Shown: positions 26,246-35,217 of the stretch, piece after piece | Position numbering within the stretch: the stretch's first letter is position 1 | How the letters are laid out: each line of letters opens with the position of its first letter | From: Lachnospiraceae bacterium | GTDB lineage: Bacteria > Bacillota > Clostridia > Lachnospirales > Lachnospiraceae | Assembly: GCA_017518185.1 (NCBI GenBank) | Contig: JAFWWB010000069.1 | Coordinates: forward strand, 16,826-80,825 | Reading direction: 5' to 3' | Length of the DNA stretch: 64,000 nucleotides | Translations under genes and position numbers: made by a program | The notes under the pieces: generated by a model | The model's database searches: none | Told to the model about the DNA's origin: nothing | The model's input: the letters and a program-made list of their open reading frames with translations, nothing else

Positions 26246-26514
26246 TGGGAAGACTGATAAACATCGGCTTCGGCAATGTGGTGAATGAGGACAAGATCAT
26301 AGCCATAGTCCATCCCGAAGCGGCCCCGGTAAAACGCATGGTGGCCCATGCAAAAGAAGAGCACATGACAGTGGATGCCACCCAGGGGCGCAGGACCAAA
26401 GCCGTTATAGTTATGGAAGGTCATCAGATAGTGCTCTCCGCGCTCATGCCGGAGACCATTTTTGCCAGGGCCGGAGGCCGGGGGGCAAGAGAGGAGGCTG
26501 CCGATGAAACGTGA
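26245..26514 (+). CDS. remA: RemA/DUF370 family DNA-binding regulator
   Basis: Small DNA-binding protein related to B. subtilis RemA, an activator of extracellular matrix genes; 89 aa. It starts MGRLINIGFGNVV and contains VHPEAAPVKRM and DATQGRRTKAVIVM, all typical of DUF370. It overlaps the yicC stop (TAATG) and shares its last 11 bases with gmk. The same order yicC-remA-gmk-rpoZ is widespread in Firmicutes. The regulated genes here are unknown; polysaccharide genes start 4 kb downstream. Confidence 0.93.
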   Translation: MGRLINIGFGNVVNEDKIIAIVHPEAAPVKRMVAHAKEEHMTVDATQGRRTKAVIVMEGHQIVLSALMPETIFARAGGRGAREEAADET

Positions 26515-27142
26515 CGGGATACTTGTTGTGATATCAGGTTTTGCGGGAGCCGGAAAGGGAACCGTGGTCAAAGGCCTGATGGAGAGACATGAGGGCTATG
26601 CCCTTTCGGTATCAATGACCACCAGGGCACCCAGACCCGGCGAAAAAGAAGGGGTCTCCTATTTCTTCACCGATAAAGAGCATTTTGAAAAGACCATAGC
26701 GGAAAACGGGCTTGTGGAGTATGCTCAGTACTGCGGTAACTATTACGGGACTCCCAGGGCCTATGTGGAGGAGAAGCTTTCAGAAGGCCTGGATGTCATA
26801 CTGGAGATAGAGATCCAGGGAGCCATGAAGATAAAGAAGCTCTTCCCCGATTCGCTGCTGCTCTTTGTGATGCCGCCTTCAGCGCAGATACTTAAGGAAA
26901 GGCTCACGGGCCGGGGAACCGAGACTCCCGAGGTCATCAAGCAGCGCATGGACAGGGCTGCGGGTGAGTCCGAAGGGATTGAGGATTACGATTACATACT
27001 GATAAACGATACAGTAGACAGATGTGTGGAAGAAGCCCATGCCGTTATCACCGCATCCCATGCCAGACCGAAGCGGAACCTGGCGCTGATAGAGCAGATG
27101 CGCGCCGATCTTAAAAAAATGGCAGAGGAAAAAGATATTTAA
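26504..27142 (+). CDS. gmk: Guanylate kinase
   Basis: Phosphorylates GMP to GDP, 212 aa. The start is ATG 26504 with GAGGAGG at 26491-26497, inside the 3' end of remA; the in-frame 26462 start is less likely. The P-loop reads SGFAGAGKGTVV (about 9-20), slightly unlike the common GPSGVGKST. The GMP-binding segment SMTTRAPRPGEKEGVSYFF (about 34-52) is typical. Confidence 0.94.
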   Translation: MKRDGILVVISGFAGAGKGTVVKGLMERHEGYALSVSMTTRAPRPGEKEGVSYFFTDKEHFEKTIAENGLVEYAQYCGNYYGTPRAYVEEKLSEGLDVILEIEIQGAMKIKKLFPDSLLLFVMPPSAQILKERLTGRGTETPEVIKQRMDRAAGESEGIEDYDYILINDTVDRCVEEAHAVITASHARPKRNLALIEQMRADLKKMAEEKDI

Positions 27143-27155
27143 GGAGGATACTACT

Positions 27156-27398
27156 ATGATGCTGCATCCGTCATATACCGATCTGATGGAGGTCGTGAAC
27201 AGCCAGGCTGAGGGCGCAGACGGGGATAATCCCGTGGTCAGCTCCCGTTATTCCATAGTCATGGCTACCGCTAAGAGGGCAAGACAGATCATCGACGGCG
27301 ATGAGCCCATGGTGCATGCAAAGGGCAAGAAGCCCTTATCCATCGCGGTGGAGGAGCTGGCAAAGTCCAGGATAAGAATACTCGGGGACGAGGAATAA
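27156..27398 (+). CDS. rpoZ: DNA-directed RNA polymerase omega subunit
   Basis: An 80-aa subunit that helps assembly of RNA polymerase. It starts MMLHPSYTDLMEVV, and the conserved core SRYSIVMATAKRARQI (about 29-44) and KPLSIAVEELAKSRI match the omega family. AAGGAGG lies ahead of the ATG. Its position right after gmk is the normal one. Confidence 0.92.
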   Translation: MMLHPSYTDLMEVVNSQAEGADGDNPVVSSRYSIVMATAKRARQIIDGDEPMVHAKGKKPLSIAVEELAKSRIRILGDEE

Positions 27399-27420
27399 AT
27401 TGCCGTCTGAAGGCAGACAA

Positions 27421-28767
27421 ATGAAACTGATGCTCCTGTCCCTGGGCTGCGACAAGAACCTGGTGGATTCGGAGATGATGACAGCCGCCCTGTCGGAAGC
27501 GGGCTTTGAGCTCACGGATGAGGCGTCGGAGGCAGAGGTCATCGTTGTGAACACCTGCAGCTTTATCATGGACGCAAAAGAGGAGAGCATAAACGCCCTC
27601 ATCGAATGCGGAAGGATGAAGGAGGAGGGTGTATGCCGCGTACTCATTGCGGCGGGCTGTCTGGCCCAGCGTTACGCGGCGGAGATAAAAGAAGAACTTC
27701 CTGAGGTGGATGCCCTGGTGGGTACCGCCTCCTTTGACAGGATAGTTGAGGTGGCGGAGGCAGCCCTTAAGGGACAGCCCTTCGATGCCATGGAAGATAT
27801 GAACCGTCTGGTGTGCGGGAAGCGCAGGCTCCTTTCCACAGGCGGTCATTATGCGTATCTGAAGATAGCAGAGGGCTGCGACAAGCGCTGCAGCTACTGC
27901 GCGATCCCTTCCTTCAGGGGAAGATACCGTTCGGTGCCGGAAGAGATACTGGTCTCGGAGGCGGAGACCCTTGCGGCGGGAGGCGTATCGGAGCTCATAG
28001 TGGTGGCCCAGGAGACCACTGTCTACGGCGCGGATCTCTACGGAAAGCCCTCACTGCCCAGGCTTCTTAAGAAGCTTGCCGCAGTGGACGGTCTTAACTG
28101 GATACGTATACTTTACGCCTATCCCGAAGATATCGATGATGAGCTCATAGAGCTGATGGCAACGGAAAAGAAGATATGTCCGTATCTGGATCTGCCCATA
28201 CAGCACTGTGAGGACCGTATCCTTAAGGAGATGGGAAGGCGCAGCCGCAAGGAAGAGCTGTGCGCCCTTATAGAAAAGCTCAGGAACAGGATACCGGGCA
28301 TAGCCTTAAGGACTTCCCTCATAACCGGTTTTCCCGGGGAGACGGAGGAAGAGTTTGAGGCGCTGAAAAGCTTTGTTTCGGAAATGCGTTTTGACAGGCT
28401 GGGGGCCTTTGCCTATTCCGCTGAGGAGGGCACGAAGGCAGCCCTTATGCCGGGGCAGATACCGGAAGAGCTCAGGGCAGAGCGCCGGGATGAGATAATG
28501 CGCATCCAGAGCGGCATAGCGGAGGAGATATCCCGGGGACTTGTGGGAAAGAAGCTTCGCTGCATCGTAGAGGGCAGATTACCCGAGGACGATACCCTGG
28601 TACTCCGGAGCTACAGGGATGCGCCTGACGTTGACGGATATGTTTTTGCCCGGTGCGGGCGGGACATAATGAGCGGAACGCCTGTGGAAGTCAGGATCAC
28701 CGGCTGCGACGGTTATGATCTGACAGGCGTCATAGAGGACGGAGGGGATGATGAACCTTCCCAATAG
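27421..28767 (+). CDS. rimO: Ribosomal protein S12 methylthiotransferase RimO
   Basis: Radical-SAM enzyme that methylthiolates an Asp of ribosomal protein S12, 448 aa. The UPF0004 domain has LSLGCDKNLVDSE (about 5-17), VNTCSF and GCLAQRY, with three Cys for one cluster. The radical-SAM CDKRCSYCAIP motif (about 152-162) holds the second cluster, and a TRAM-like domain ends the protein. GCDKNLVDSE separates RimO from MiaB (GCQMN). ATG 27421 with GAAGG is preferred over TTG 27400. Confidence 0.94.
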   Translation: MKLMLLSLGCDKNLVDSEMMTAALSEAGFELTDEASEAEVIVVNTCSFIMDAKEESINALIECGRMKEEGVCRVLIAAGCLAQRYAAEIKEELPEVDALVGTASFDRIVEVAEAALKGQPFDAMEDMNRLVCGKRRLLSTGGHYAYLKIAEGCDKRCSYCAIPSFRGRYRSVPEEILVSEAETLAAGGVSELIVVAQETTVYGADLYGKPSLPRLLKKLAAVDGLNWIRILYAYPEDIDDELIELMATEKKICPYLDLPIQHCEDRILKEMGRRSRKEELCALIEKLRNRIPGIALRTSLITGFPGETEEEFEALKSFVSEMRFDRLGAFAYSAEEGTKAALMPGQIPEELRAERRDEIMRIQSGIAEEISRGLVGKKLRCIVEGRLPEDDTLVLRSYRDAPDVDGYVFARCGRDIMSGTPVEVRITGCDGYDLTGVIEDGGDDEPSQ

Positions 28768-29305
28768 ATTAACGACTTTAAGGGTAATACTGATACCGTT
28801 TTTCATAGTTTTTCTTATGACCGGTCTTGCGGGGGAGGCTTCCCGCTGGATCGCTCTCGGCATTTTCGCCGCTGCTTCGTTTACCGATTTCCTTGACGGC
28901 TATATAGCCAGAAAAAAGGGACTCATAACCAATTTCGGAAAATTCATGGATCCGCTGGCAGACAAGCTGCTGGTGTGTTCAGCCATGGTCTGTTTTGTTG
29001 AGCTCGGGCGCATGCCTGCCTGGATAGTGGTGATCATCATTGCCAGGGAGTTCATAATAAGCGGCTTCAGGCTGGTGGCGGCCGAGCAGGGCCGTGTCAT
29101 CGCCGCGGGCTGGTGGGGCAAGTTCAAGACAGCCTTTACCATGATCATGGAGATCTTCATGATAATGAACATCGAAAAGCTTCAGCTTGTGACGGATATA
29201 CTGATGTACATATCCCTGGCGCTCACGCTCATATCCCTTGCGGATTATCTGGTGAGGAACAGGGATGTGCTCAAAGAGGATAAAGAGATAAAAAAGGAGA
29301 AGTGA
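28748..29305 (+). CDS. pgsA: CDP-diacylglycerol-glycerol-3-phosphate 3-phosphatidyltransferase
   Basis: Membrane enzyme for phosphatidylglycerol synthesis, 185 aa. The CDP-alcohol phosphotransferase motif DFLDGYIARKKG...GKFMDPLADK (about 38-66) is complete. Several hydrophobic segments fit a polytopic membrane protein. GGAGGGG precedes the ATG. It overlaps the rimO 3' end by 20 bases and is followed one base later by cinA. Confidence 0.94.
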   Translation: MMNLPNRLTTLRVILIPFFIVFLMTGLAGEASRWIALGIFAAASFTDFLDGYIARKKGLITNFGKFMDPLADKLLVCSAMVCFVELGRMPAWIVVIIIAREFIISGFRLVAAEQGRVIAAGWWGKFKTAFTMIMEIFMIMNIEKLQLVTDILMYISLALTLISLADYLVRNRDVLKEDKEIKKEK

Positions 29306-29306
29306 T

Positions 29307-30614
29307 ATGACTGCGGAGACCGTATGTGTAGGAACCGAGATACTGCTGGGAAATATTGTAAACACCAATGCGGCCTATCTTGCCGGACAGTATGCGGCTC
29401 TGGGCATAGCTTCCTATTACCAGACCGCAGTGGGTGACAACGAGGAGCGTATCATGGCTGCCATAGGCGCCGCCCTTTCAAGAGGCAGCGACCTGGTGGT
29501 GATAAACGGCGGACTGGGGCCCACCCAGGACGATATAACGAAGGACTGCACCGCAAAGCTGCTTGGCAGGACTCTCTATGAGGACGCCGAGAGTTTTTCC
29601 AGGATCAAGGAGTTCTTCGGAAAGAGGGGCAGCAGCATGTCAGCGAACAATGCCCGTCAGGCTCTGGTGGTCAAGGGTTCGGAGATACTGCCCAATGATA
29701 ACGGTCTGGCTCCCGGCATGTTCATAGAACTCAAGAAGGCCGAGAGCAAAAAATTCGGATCGGAGAAAAAGCAGTATCTGATGCTCCTGCCCGGTCCTCC
29801 CGAAGAGCTCAGGATAATGTGGGAAAAGTATTCCGTTCCCATCTTAAGGAAGCTCACGGGCAGCGTGATCTATTCCGCCATGGTGAAGGTCTGCGGACGT
29901 TCCGAGAGCGAGGTGGCGGATATACTGGACGACCTTATCACAAACAGCAAAGAGGTAACGGTGGCGCCCTATGCGAAGACAGGAGAGGTGCACCTCCGTG
30001 TCACTGCTGCAGCCTCAGATGAAAAGGATGCGAAGAAGCTGGTGAAGCCGGTGGTGAAGGAGATCAAAAGCCGGCTGGGAGACAGCGTATATACCACCCA
30101 TGAAGAGACCAGCCTGGAGCAGTCGGTGGTGGATCTTTTACTTGCGAACAAGCTTACCGTGACCACGGCGGAATCCTGTACCGGCGGCCTGGTGGCGGGA
30201 AGGCTCATCAATGTGCCGGGTGTTTCCGAGATCTTCAAATCCGGCTATATCACCTATTCCAACAAGGCAAAAAGAAAGATAATAGGCGTTAAGAAGAAGA
30301 CGCTCCAGAAATTCGGTGCGGTAAGCGCTGAAGTAGTCAAGGAGATGGCAGAGGGCGTGGCCTTCTACTCCAGGGCTGATGTTTCCGTGGCGGTATCCGG
30401 CATAGCGGGACCTGACGGAGGTTCGGAGGAAAAGCCCGTGGGGCTTGTGTATATAGGCGTTAACGTCTGCGGACATGTAACGGTAAAGGAGTATCATTTC
30501 TCCGGCAACAGGGAAAAGATCAGGAATAATTCGGTGGCGCATGCGCTGATACTCATGAGACAGTGCATACTGGAGTATTACAGCAGGCTCACCTTCGGCG
30601 AGGCAGAGCAATGA
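29307..30614 (+). CDS. cinA: CinA-like competence/damage-inducible protein
   Basis: 435 aa with an N-terminal MoCF-like domain (VGTEILLGNIVNTNAAYLA, about 7-25; GGLGPTQDDITKD, about 67-79) and a C-terminal CinA domain (TTAESCTGGLVAGRL, about 287-301; VSGIAGPDGG). The C-terminal domain is known as a nicotinamide-mononucleotide deamidase in other species. recA, its frequent neighbour, is not here. The stop overlaps the start of rfbF (ATGA), coupling this housekeeping gene to the polysaccharide cluster. Confidence 0.92.
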   Translation: MTAETVCVGTEILLGNIVNTNAAYLAGQYAALGIASYYQTAVGDNEERIMAAIGAALSRGSDLVVINGGLGPTQDDITKDCTAKLLGRTLYEDAESFSRIKEFFGKRGSSMSANNARQALVVKGSEILPNDNGLAPGMFIELKKAESKKFGSEKKQYLMLLPGPPEELRIMWEKYSVPILRKLTGSVIYSAMVKVCGRSESEVADILDDLITNSKEVTVAPYAKTGEVHLRVTAAASDEKDAKKLVKPVVKEIKSRLGDSVYTTHEETSLEQSVVDLLLANKLTVTTAESCTGGLVAGRLINVPGVSEIFKSGYITYSNKAKRKIIGVKKKTLQKFGAVSAEVVKEMAEGVAFYSRADVSVAVSGIAGPDGGSEEKPVGLVYIGVNVCGHVTVKEYHFSGNREKIRNNSVAHALILMRQCILEYYSRLTFGEAEQ

Positions 30615-31390
30615 AGACGGTGATACTGGCGGGAGGCTACGGCACCCGCATAAGCGAGGAAAGCCATCTGAAGCCCAAGCCCATGATAGAGATAGGCGGC
30701 AAGCCCATACTCTGGCATATAATGAAGGAGTATTCCTATTACGGCTTCAATGATTTCGTGATCTGCGCAGGCTACAAGCAGCAGGTCATAAAGGAGTGGT
30801 TCGCCAACTATTATCTCCATAACAGCGATGTCACCTTTGATTTCACGGACGGGGGGAAGATGCAGGTCCACAGCAATGCCTCCGAGCCCTGGAAGGTGAC
30901 CATAGTGGACACCGGCCTGGACACCATGACCGGCGGCCGTATCAGGCGCATAAGACCCTATGTGGGGGATGAGACCTTCTTCATGACCTACGGCGACGGG
31001 GTCAGCGACCTGAACATAAAGGACCTTCTGGAATTCCACAAGAAGCACGGAAAGATCGCAACCCTTACGGCGGTGGCGGTGGGCCAGCGCTTCGGCGTGC
31101 TGGACATAGAAGAGGAGAGCAGCCTTGTAAGCTCCTTCCGTGAAAAAGATGTGGAGGATTCCAGCCGTATAAATGTGGGCTACATGGTATTTGAGCCCGG
31201 CATATTTGATTATCTGGACGGTGACGGGACCGTGCTTGAAAAGGACACACTGAACAGGCTGGCCACTGCCGGCGAACTGGCAGCCTACCGCTACGACGGC
31301 TTCTGGGGCTGCATGGACACCAAGAGGGAAAAGGACAAGCTGGACAGTCTGGTGCTGCAGGGAGCGGCGCCCTGGATGAGATGGGAGTGA
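30611..31390 (+). CDS. rfbF: Glucose-1-phosphate cytidylyltransferase
   Basis: Makes CDP-glucose from glucose 1-phosphate and CTP, 259 aa. It starts MKTVILAGGYGTRISEES; the nucleotidyltransferase loop GGYGTRI is at residues 8-14, KPKPMIEIGGKPILWHIM follows at about 22-39, and the metal-site YGDGVSD is near 129-135. ATG 30611 overlaps the cinA stop. CDP-glucose normally feeds a CDP-glucose 4,6-dehydratase (rfbG), which is not found in this cluster. Confidence 0.93.
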   Translation: MKTVILAGGYGTRISEESHLKPKPMIEIGGKPILWHIMKEYSYYGFNDFVICAGYKQQVIKEWFANYYLHNSDVTFDFTDGGKMQVHSNASEPWKVTIVDTGLDTMTGGRIRRIRPYVGDETFFMTYGDGVSDLNIKDLLEFHKKHGKIATLTAVAVGQRFGVLDIEEESSLVSSFREKDVEDSSRINVGYMVFEPGIFDYLDGDGTVLEKDTLNRLATAGELAAYRYDGFWGCMDTKREKDKLDSLVLQGAAPWMRWE

Positions 31391-31393
31391 GAT

Positions 31394-33262
31394 ATGAAAA
31401 AAAGGATAGCTGATATCGCAGCTGATTTTCTTGTAGAGAAGGGAATAAGCGACTGTTTCATGGTGGTGGGCGGAGGAGCCATGCATCTGAATGACGCCCT
31501 GGGCCACAAGGAAGGACTGCGGTGCATATTCCAGCATCATGAGCAGGCCAGCGCCATTGCGGCGGAGGGCTATGCCAGGCTTGAGAACAGGCCGGCGCTC
31601 TTATGCGTTACCACCGGACCGGGGGGAACGAACGCCATCACCGGAGTGGTGGGAGCCTGGCTGGATTCCATACCCATGTTCGTTCTGTCGGGGCAGGTGC
31701 GCTATGATACGACCTCCAGGTACTGTGAGGGCTTTACCGGAGGCATGAAGCTCAGGGCAGTAGGCGACCAGGAGTACGACATAACCGAGTCCGTGGCCAA
31801 TATGTGCAAGTATGCCGTCATGCTGGAGAAGCCGGAGGATATACTCTATCATCTCGAGAGGGCCTGGTATCTTATGAAAACGGGCCGTCCCGGACCTGTA
31901 TGGCTGGACATACCCGTGAACTTCCAGGGCATGGAGATCGAGACCGAAGGCCTTAAGGAGTACGATCCCGCTGAGGATAAGGGACTGCAGGATATGCCCG
32001 GTGAGCTTTCCGAAGACACGGTACGGGAGATACTGGAGCTGATAAAGGATGCGAAACGGCCCGTGTTCTATGCAGGCTGGGGGATACGTCTCTCAGGCGC
32101 CTACGATACCTTCCGCAGGGTGGCGGATAAACTGGGCATACCCGTATGTACTTACTGGGATGCCATCGACCTTATAGAAACCGAACATCCCCTGTACTGC
32201 GGACGTGCCGGGAACATGGGAGACCGAGCGGGAAACTTTGCCGTGCAGAACGCGGATGTGATACTGGCGGTGGGAAACCGTCTGCCCATACGTGTTACGG
32301 GCTATAATTTCAATACCTGGGCCAGGGAGGCAAAGGTGATAATGGTTGACATAGATGCGGCCGAGCTTAAGAAGCCCACCATCCATGTGGAGAAGCCCGT
32401 GCATGCGGATGCCGCGGATTTCCTGGCAAAGCTTGAAAAACTCCTGGATGCATCGGAGAGCCTGCCGGCCTTTAAGGCTAAGGACGGACTTGACTGGTGT
32501 GAGATATGCCGCGGGTGGAAGCGGGATTATCCCGTGGCCCACGAAGGACATAAGAAAGGACAGGAGGGCTTTGCAAATGCCTATGCGGCCTTTGACCGTA
32601 TCAGCAGGAGCCTTCCGGAGGGGAGCGTCACTGTGACCAGCAACGGTACCTGCTGCGTGGCGGGACACCAGAGCTGGTTCATAAAGAAGGGCAGCAGGTT
32701 CTTCAACAATAATGCCATTGCAAGCATGGGCTACGGCCTTCCGGCTGCGATCGGCGCCTGCTATGCAAACGGCTGCAGGGAGGTGATTTGCCTCGAGGGT
32801 GACGGCAGCATCATGATGAACCTGCAGGAACTGCAGACCATTGTGACCTATAAGCTTCCCGTGAAGATATATCTGATAAACAATGCGGGCTACCATTCCA
32901 TAAGGCAGACCCAGACCAACCTGTTCGGGCATCATACAAAGGTCGGCATAGGCCCCGAGAGCGGGGATCTTTCCTTCCCTTCCTTTGAGAAGCTTTCCGC
33001 TGCTTTCGGTATCCCCTATATGGCTGTGCATGACAATGACGGGGTGGAGGGCGGCATAGCCTTTATGGAAAAGGAGGCAGGTCCGGCCCTGTGCGAGATA
33101 TTCGTATCGCCGGAGCTTTTCTTCGAGCCCAAGAATTCCGCCAGAAAGACTGCCGAAGGAAAGATCGTCAGTCCGCCTCTGGAGGATCTGGCTCCCTTCC
33201 TTCCCAGGGAGGAGTTCCTGAAGAACATGTATATAGAACCCCTTAAGGAATGCAGGGAATAA
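31394..33262 (+). CDS. Thiamine-diphosphate-dependent enzyme (acetolactate-synthase-like)
   Basis: A 622-aa enzyme with the three-domain ThDP fold. The catalytic Glu lies in FQHHEQASAIAAEGYAR (about 45-61), and the ThDP/Mg motif runs from GDGSIMMN to INNAGY (about 473-502). It resembles acetolactate synthase, but its place right after rfbF suggests a sugar-modifying role. YerE of Yersinia, which adds a two-carbon branch to a CDP-keto-sugar, is a known relative in this setting. The true substrate is not shown by sequence. Confidence 0.8.
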   Translation: MKKRIADIAADFLVEKGISDCFMVVGGGAMHLNDALGHKEGLRCIFQHHEQASAIAAEGYARLENRPALLCVTTGPGGTNAITGVVGAWLDSIPMFVLSGQVRYDTTSRYCEGFTGGMKLRAVGDQEYDITESVANMCKYAVMLEKPEDILYHLERAWYLMKTGRPGPVWLDIPVNFQGMEIETEGLKEYDPAEDKGLQDMPGELSEDTVREILELIKDAKRPVFYAGWGIRLSGAYDTFRRVADKLGIPVCTYWDAIDLIETEHPLYCGRAGNMGDRAGNFAVQNADVILAVGNRLPIRVTGYNFNTWAREAKVIMVDIDAAELKKPTIHVEKPVHADAADFLAKLEKLLDASESLPAFKAKDGLDWCEICRGWKRDYPVAHEGHKKGQEGFANAYAAFDRISRSLPEGSVTVTSNGTCCVAGHQSWFIKKGSRFFNNNAIASMGYGLPAAIGACYANGCREVICLEGDGSIMMNLQELQTIVTYKLPVKIYLINNAGYHSIRQTQTNLFGHHTKVGIGPESGDLSFPSFEKLSAAFGIPYMAVHDNDGVEGGIAFMEKEAGPALCEIFVSPELFFEPKNSARKTAEGKIVSPPLEDLAPFLPREEFLKNMYIEPLKECRE

Positions 33263-33280
33263 AGGAAGAGGTTTTTAGTG

Positions 33281-34306
33281 ATGAACAGACTGGACGTGCT
33301 CTATGCGGCAGACGATAATTATGCTCCCTTTCTGGGAGTATCACTCATGTCGCTGCTTGAGAACAACAGGGATATAGAGGAAATACGTATATATGCGGTC
33401 CTGGACAACGTTTCGGAGAAGAACCGCGGCAGGCTTGAAAAGACCGTGGAGAGCTTCGGACGGGACTTGAGGATCACGGATGCAAAGGATTTCAACCGGC
33501 TGATGGAGGAACTGGGGGTTCCCAAATACAGGGGCTCCTACGCTACACATTACCGGAAATTCTTTCACCTTATCATAGATGAGGATGTGGAGAGACTGCT
33601 CTACATCGATTCCGATACGATAGTTGACGGCTCCTTAAAGGAGCTGCTGAGCCTTGATATGGGCGATGCCTGCGTAGGCGTGGTGCTGGACGTGCTGGGG
33701 ACAAAGTACAAGAAGCTTCTGGGCTTCGGCGACGATGAGACCTACTTCAACGCCGGCGTGACACTTATCGATGTTAACAACTGGAAGAAGAACGACTGCA
33801 CCAATGCGATGATGGAGCATATACGGAAGGTCCGTGCGAAATACTGCAATCCCGACCAGGATCTCTTTAATGTCGTACTGCGGGGAAAGACCATGGTCCT
33901 GCCGCCGGAGTACAACTACATGCCGATCCACGAAGCCTATTCGGACGACATGTACGAAAAGAACTACGGCTTTGCGCATTATTACAGCAGGGAAGAGGTG
34001 GAGAAGGCCAGGAAGGCGCCGGTGATCATCCATATGTTCCGTTTTCTCGGGGAGTTCCCCTGGCATAAGGGAAATCTCCATCCCAACACGGAGCTCTTCG
34101 ATTCTTATCTCAAACGTTCCCTATGGGCGGATTATGAGAAAAAGCCTTCCGGCAACCAGACGGCTCTCTTTAAGATCGAACGCCTGCTTTACCGCATGCT
34201 CCCCCGCGGGTTGTTTTTGAAGATCTTCCGCATACAGCATTACCGTTCATTCTACAAGAGGGAGATGGCATACCGTAAGGAAACGGAAGGCATGGTGTCG
34301 AAATGA
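33281..34306 (+). CDS. Family 8 glycosyltransferase
   Basis: A 341-aa LgtC-like retaining transferase. It begins MNRLDVLYAADDNYAPFLGV, with the DxD motif YIDSDTIVDG (about 108-117) and the C-terminal HMFRFLGEFPWHKG metal-site His (about 255-268). A GTG three bases upstream (33278) is an alternative start; GGAAGAGG lies ahead. No membrane segment. It probably adds glucose or galactose to the repeat unit. The stop overlaps the next gene by 4 bases. Confidence 0.88.
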   Translation: MNRLDVLYAADDNYAPFLGVSLMSLLENNRDIEEIRIYAVLDNVSEKNRGRLEKTVESFGRDLRITDAKDFNRLMEELGVPKYRGSYATHYRKFFHLIIDEDVERLLYIDSDTIVDGSLKELLSLDMGDACVGVVLDVLGTKYKKLLGFGDDETYFNAGVTLIDVNNWKKNDCTNAMMEHIRKVRAKYCNPDQDLFNVVLRGKTMVLPPEYNYMPIHEAYSDDMYEKNYGFAHYYSREEVEKARKAPVIIHMFRFLGEFPWHKGNLHPNTELFDSYLKRSLWADYEKKPSGNQTALFKIERLLYRMLPRGLFLKIFRIQHYRSFYKREMAYRKETEGMVSK

Positions 34307-35205
34307 AGAACGGACTGGATGATCTGGCATGTTCCCTTAAGAGATCCCTTCCGAAGTCTTTTTACCGCCCTTACGTGCGGCATCAGTACAAACGTTATTT
34401 CGGGGTGTATCCCGATCTGGACGATCCGAAGAAGTACAGTGAAAAGATACAGTGGGTGAAGCTGTACGGCAACACGCCGCTGAAGACAAAGCTGGCCGAC
34501 AAGCTGGCGGTGCGTGACTGGATCAGGGAAAGGATAGGAGAGGAATACCTCGTTCCCATAGTGGGAGGCCCGTGGAAGAGCGCAAAGGAGATCGGCTTTG
34601 ACAGTCTTCCGGAGCGTTATGTGCTAAAGACCAATCACGGCAGCGGCAGCGTCATAGTCGTGGACGGAAGGAAGCCCCTTGACCGTAAGGAGGCCGTGAA
34701 AAAGCTGGACCGCTGGCTTCATACCAACTATGCTTTTTACAGCTTTGAGCTTCAGTACAGGGATATCGAACCCTTTGCATATGCGGAGGAATACCTTGAG
34801 GACGAGGTGCTTGCTGAGCTGCCCGATTACAAGTTCTTCTGCTTTGACGGTCATGTTTACTGCTGCTACCTGATCTTCGGGCGGCGCAGCCATGACGAAA
34901 AGAGCCGCAGAGGCTTTCTGGACCGGGATTTTAAGGTCCTGCCGTTTCAGAGAAAAGGCTACCATCCTCTCGGGGAGGATGTGGAGCGCCCGGAGAATTA
35001 CGATGAGATGGTAAAGCTCGCCGAAAAGCTTTCGGAAGGATTTTCCCATGTGCGTGTGGATCTGTACAGCGTGAAAGGGAAGATCTATTTCGGTGAGATG
35101 ACCTTTACGGGCTCTTCCGGGTTCTGGCGGCTGGAGCCTGAGGATTATGACAGGGTACTGGGGGATCAGTGGGATCTGCATACAGAGCAGCGCATGCCTC
35201 TGTGA
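34303..35205 (+). CDS. TupA-like ATP-grasp ligase (first copy)
   Basis: A 300-aa ATP-grasp protein of the TupA (teichuronopeptide) family. Typical pieces are DDPKKYSEKIQWVKLYGNTP (about 37-56), ERYVLKTNHGSGSVIVV (about 105-121), the DYKFFCFDG segment (about 175-183) and FGEMTFTGSSGFW near the C-terminus (about 265-277). The start overlaps the GT8 stop (ATGA). ATP-grasp enzymes make amide or ester bonds; in this context an amino-acid or peptide is probably joined to a sugar polymer, by inference. A paralogue is at 36738. Confidence 0.82.
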   Translation: MKNGLDDLACSLKRSLPKSFYRPYVRHQYKRYFGVYPDLDDPKKYSEKIQWVKLYGNTPLKTKLADKLAVRDWIRERIGEEYLVPIVGGPWKSAKEIGFDSLPERYVLKTNHGSGSVIVVDGRKPLDRKEAVKKLDRWLHTNYAFYSFELQYRDIEPFAYAEEYLEDEVLAELPDYKFFCFDGHVYCCYLIFGRRSHDEKSRRGFLDRDFKVLPFQRKGYHPLGEDVERPENYDEMVKLAEKLSEGFSHVRVDLYSVKGKIYFGEMTFTGSSGFWRLEPEDYDRVLGDQWDLHTEQRMPL

Positions 35206-35217
35206 CAGTCGGGAAAT

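Noticed and set aside
31394-33262. Simple call as acetolactate synthase (ilvB)
   Set aside because: No ilvN or other branched-chain genes are near, and the gene sits in a polysaccharide cluster; kept as a ThDP enzyme of unknown substrate.
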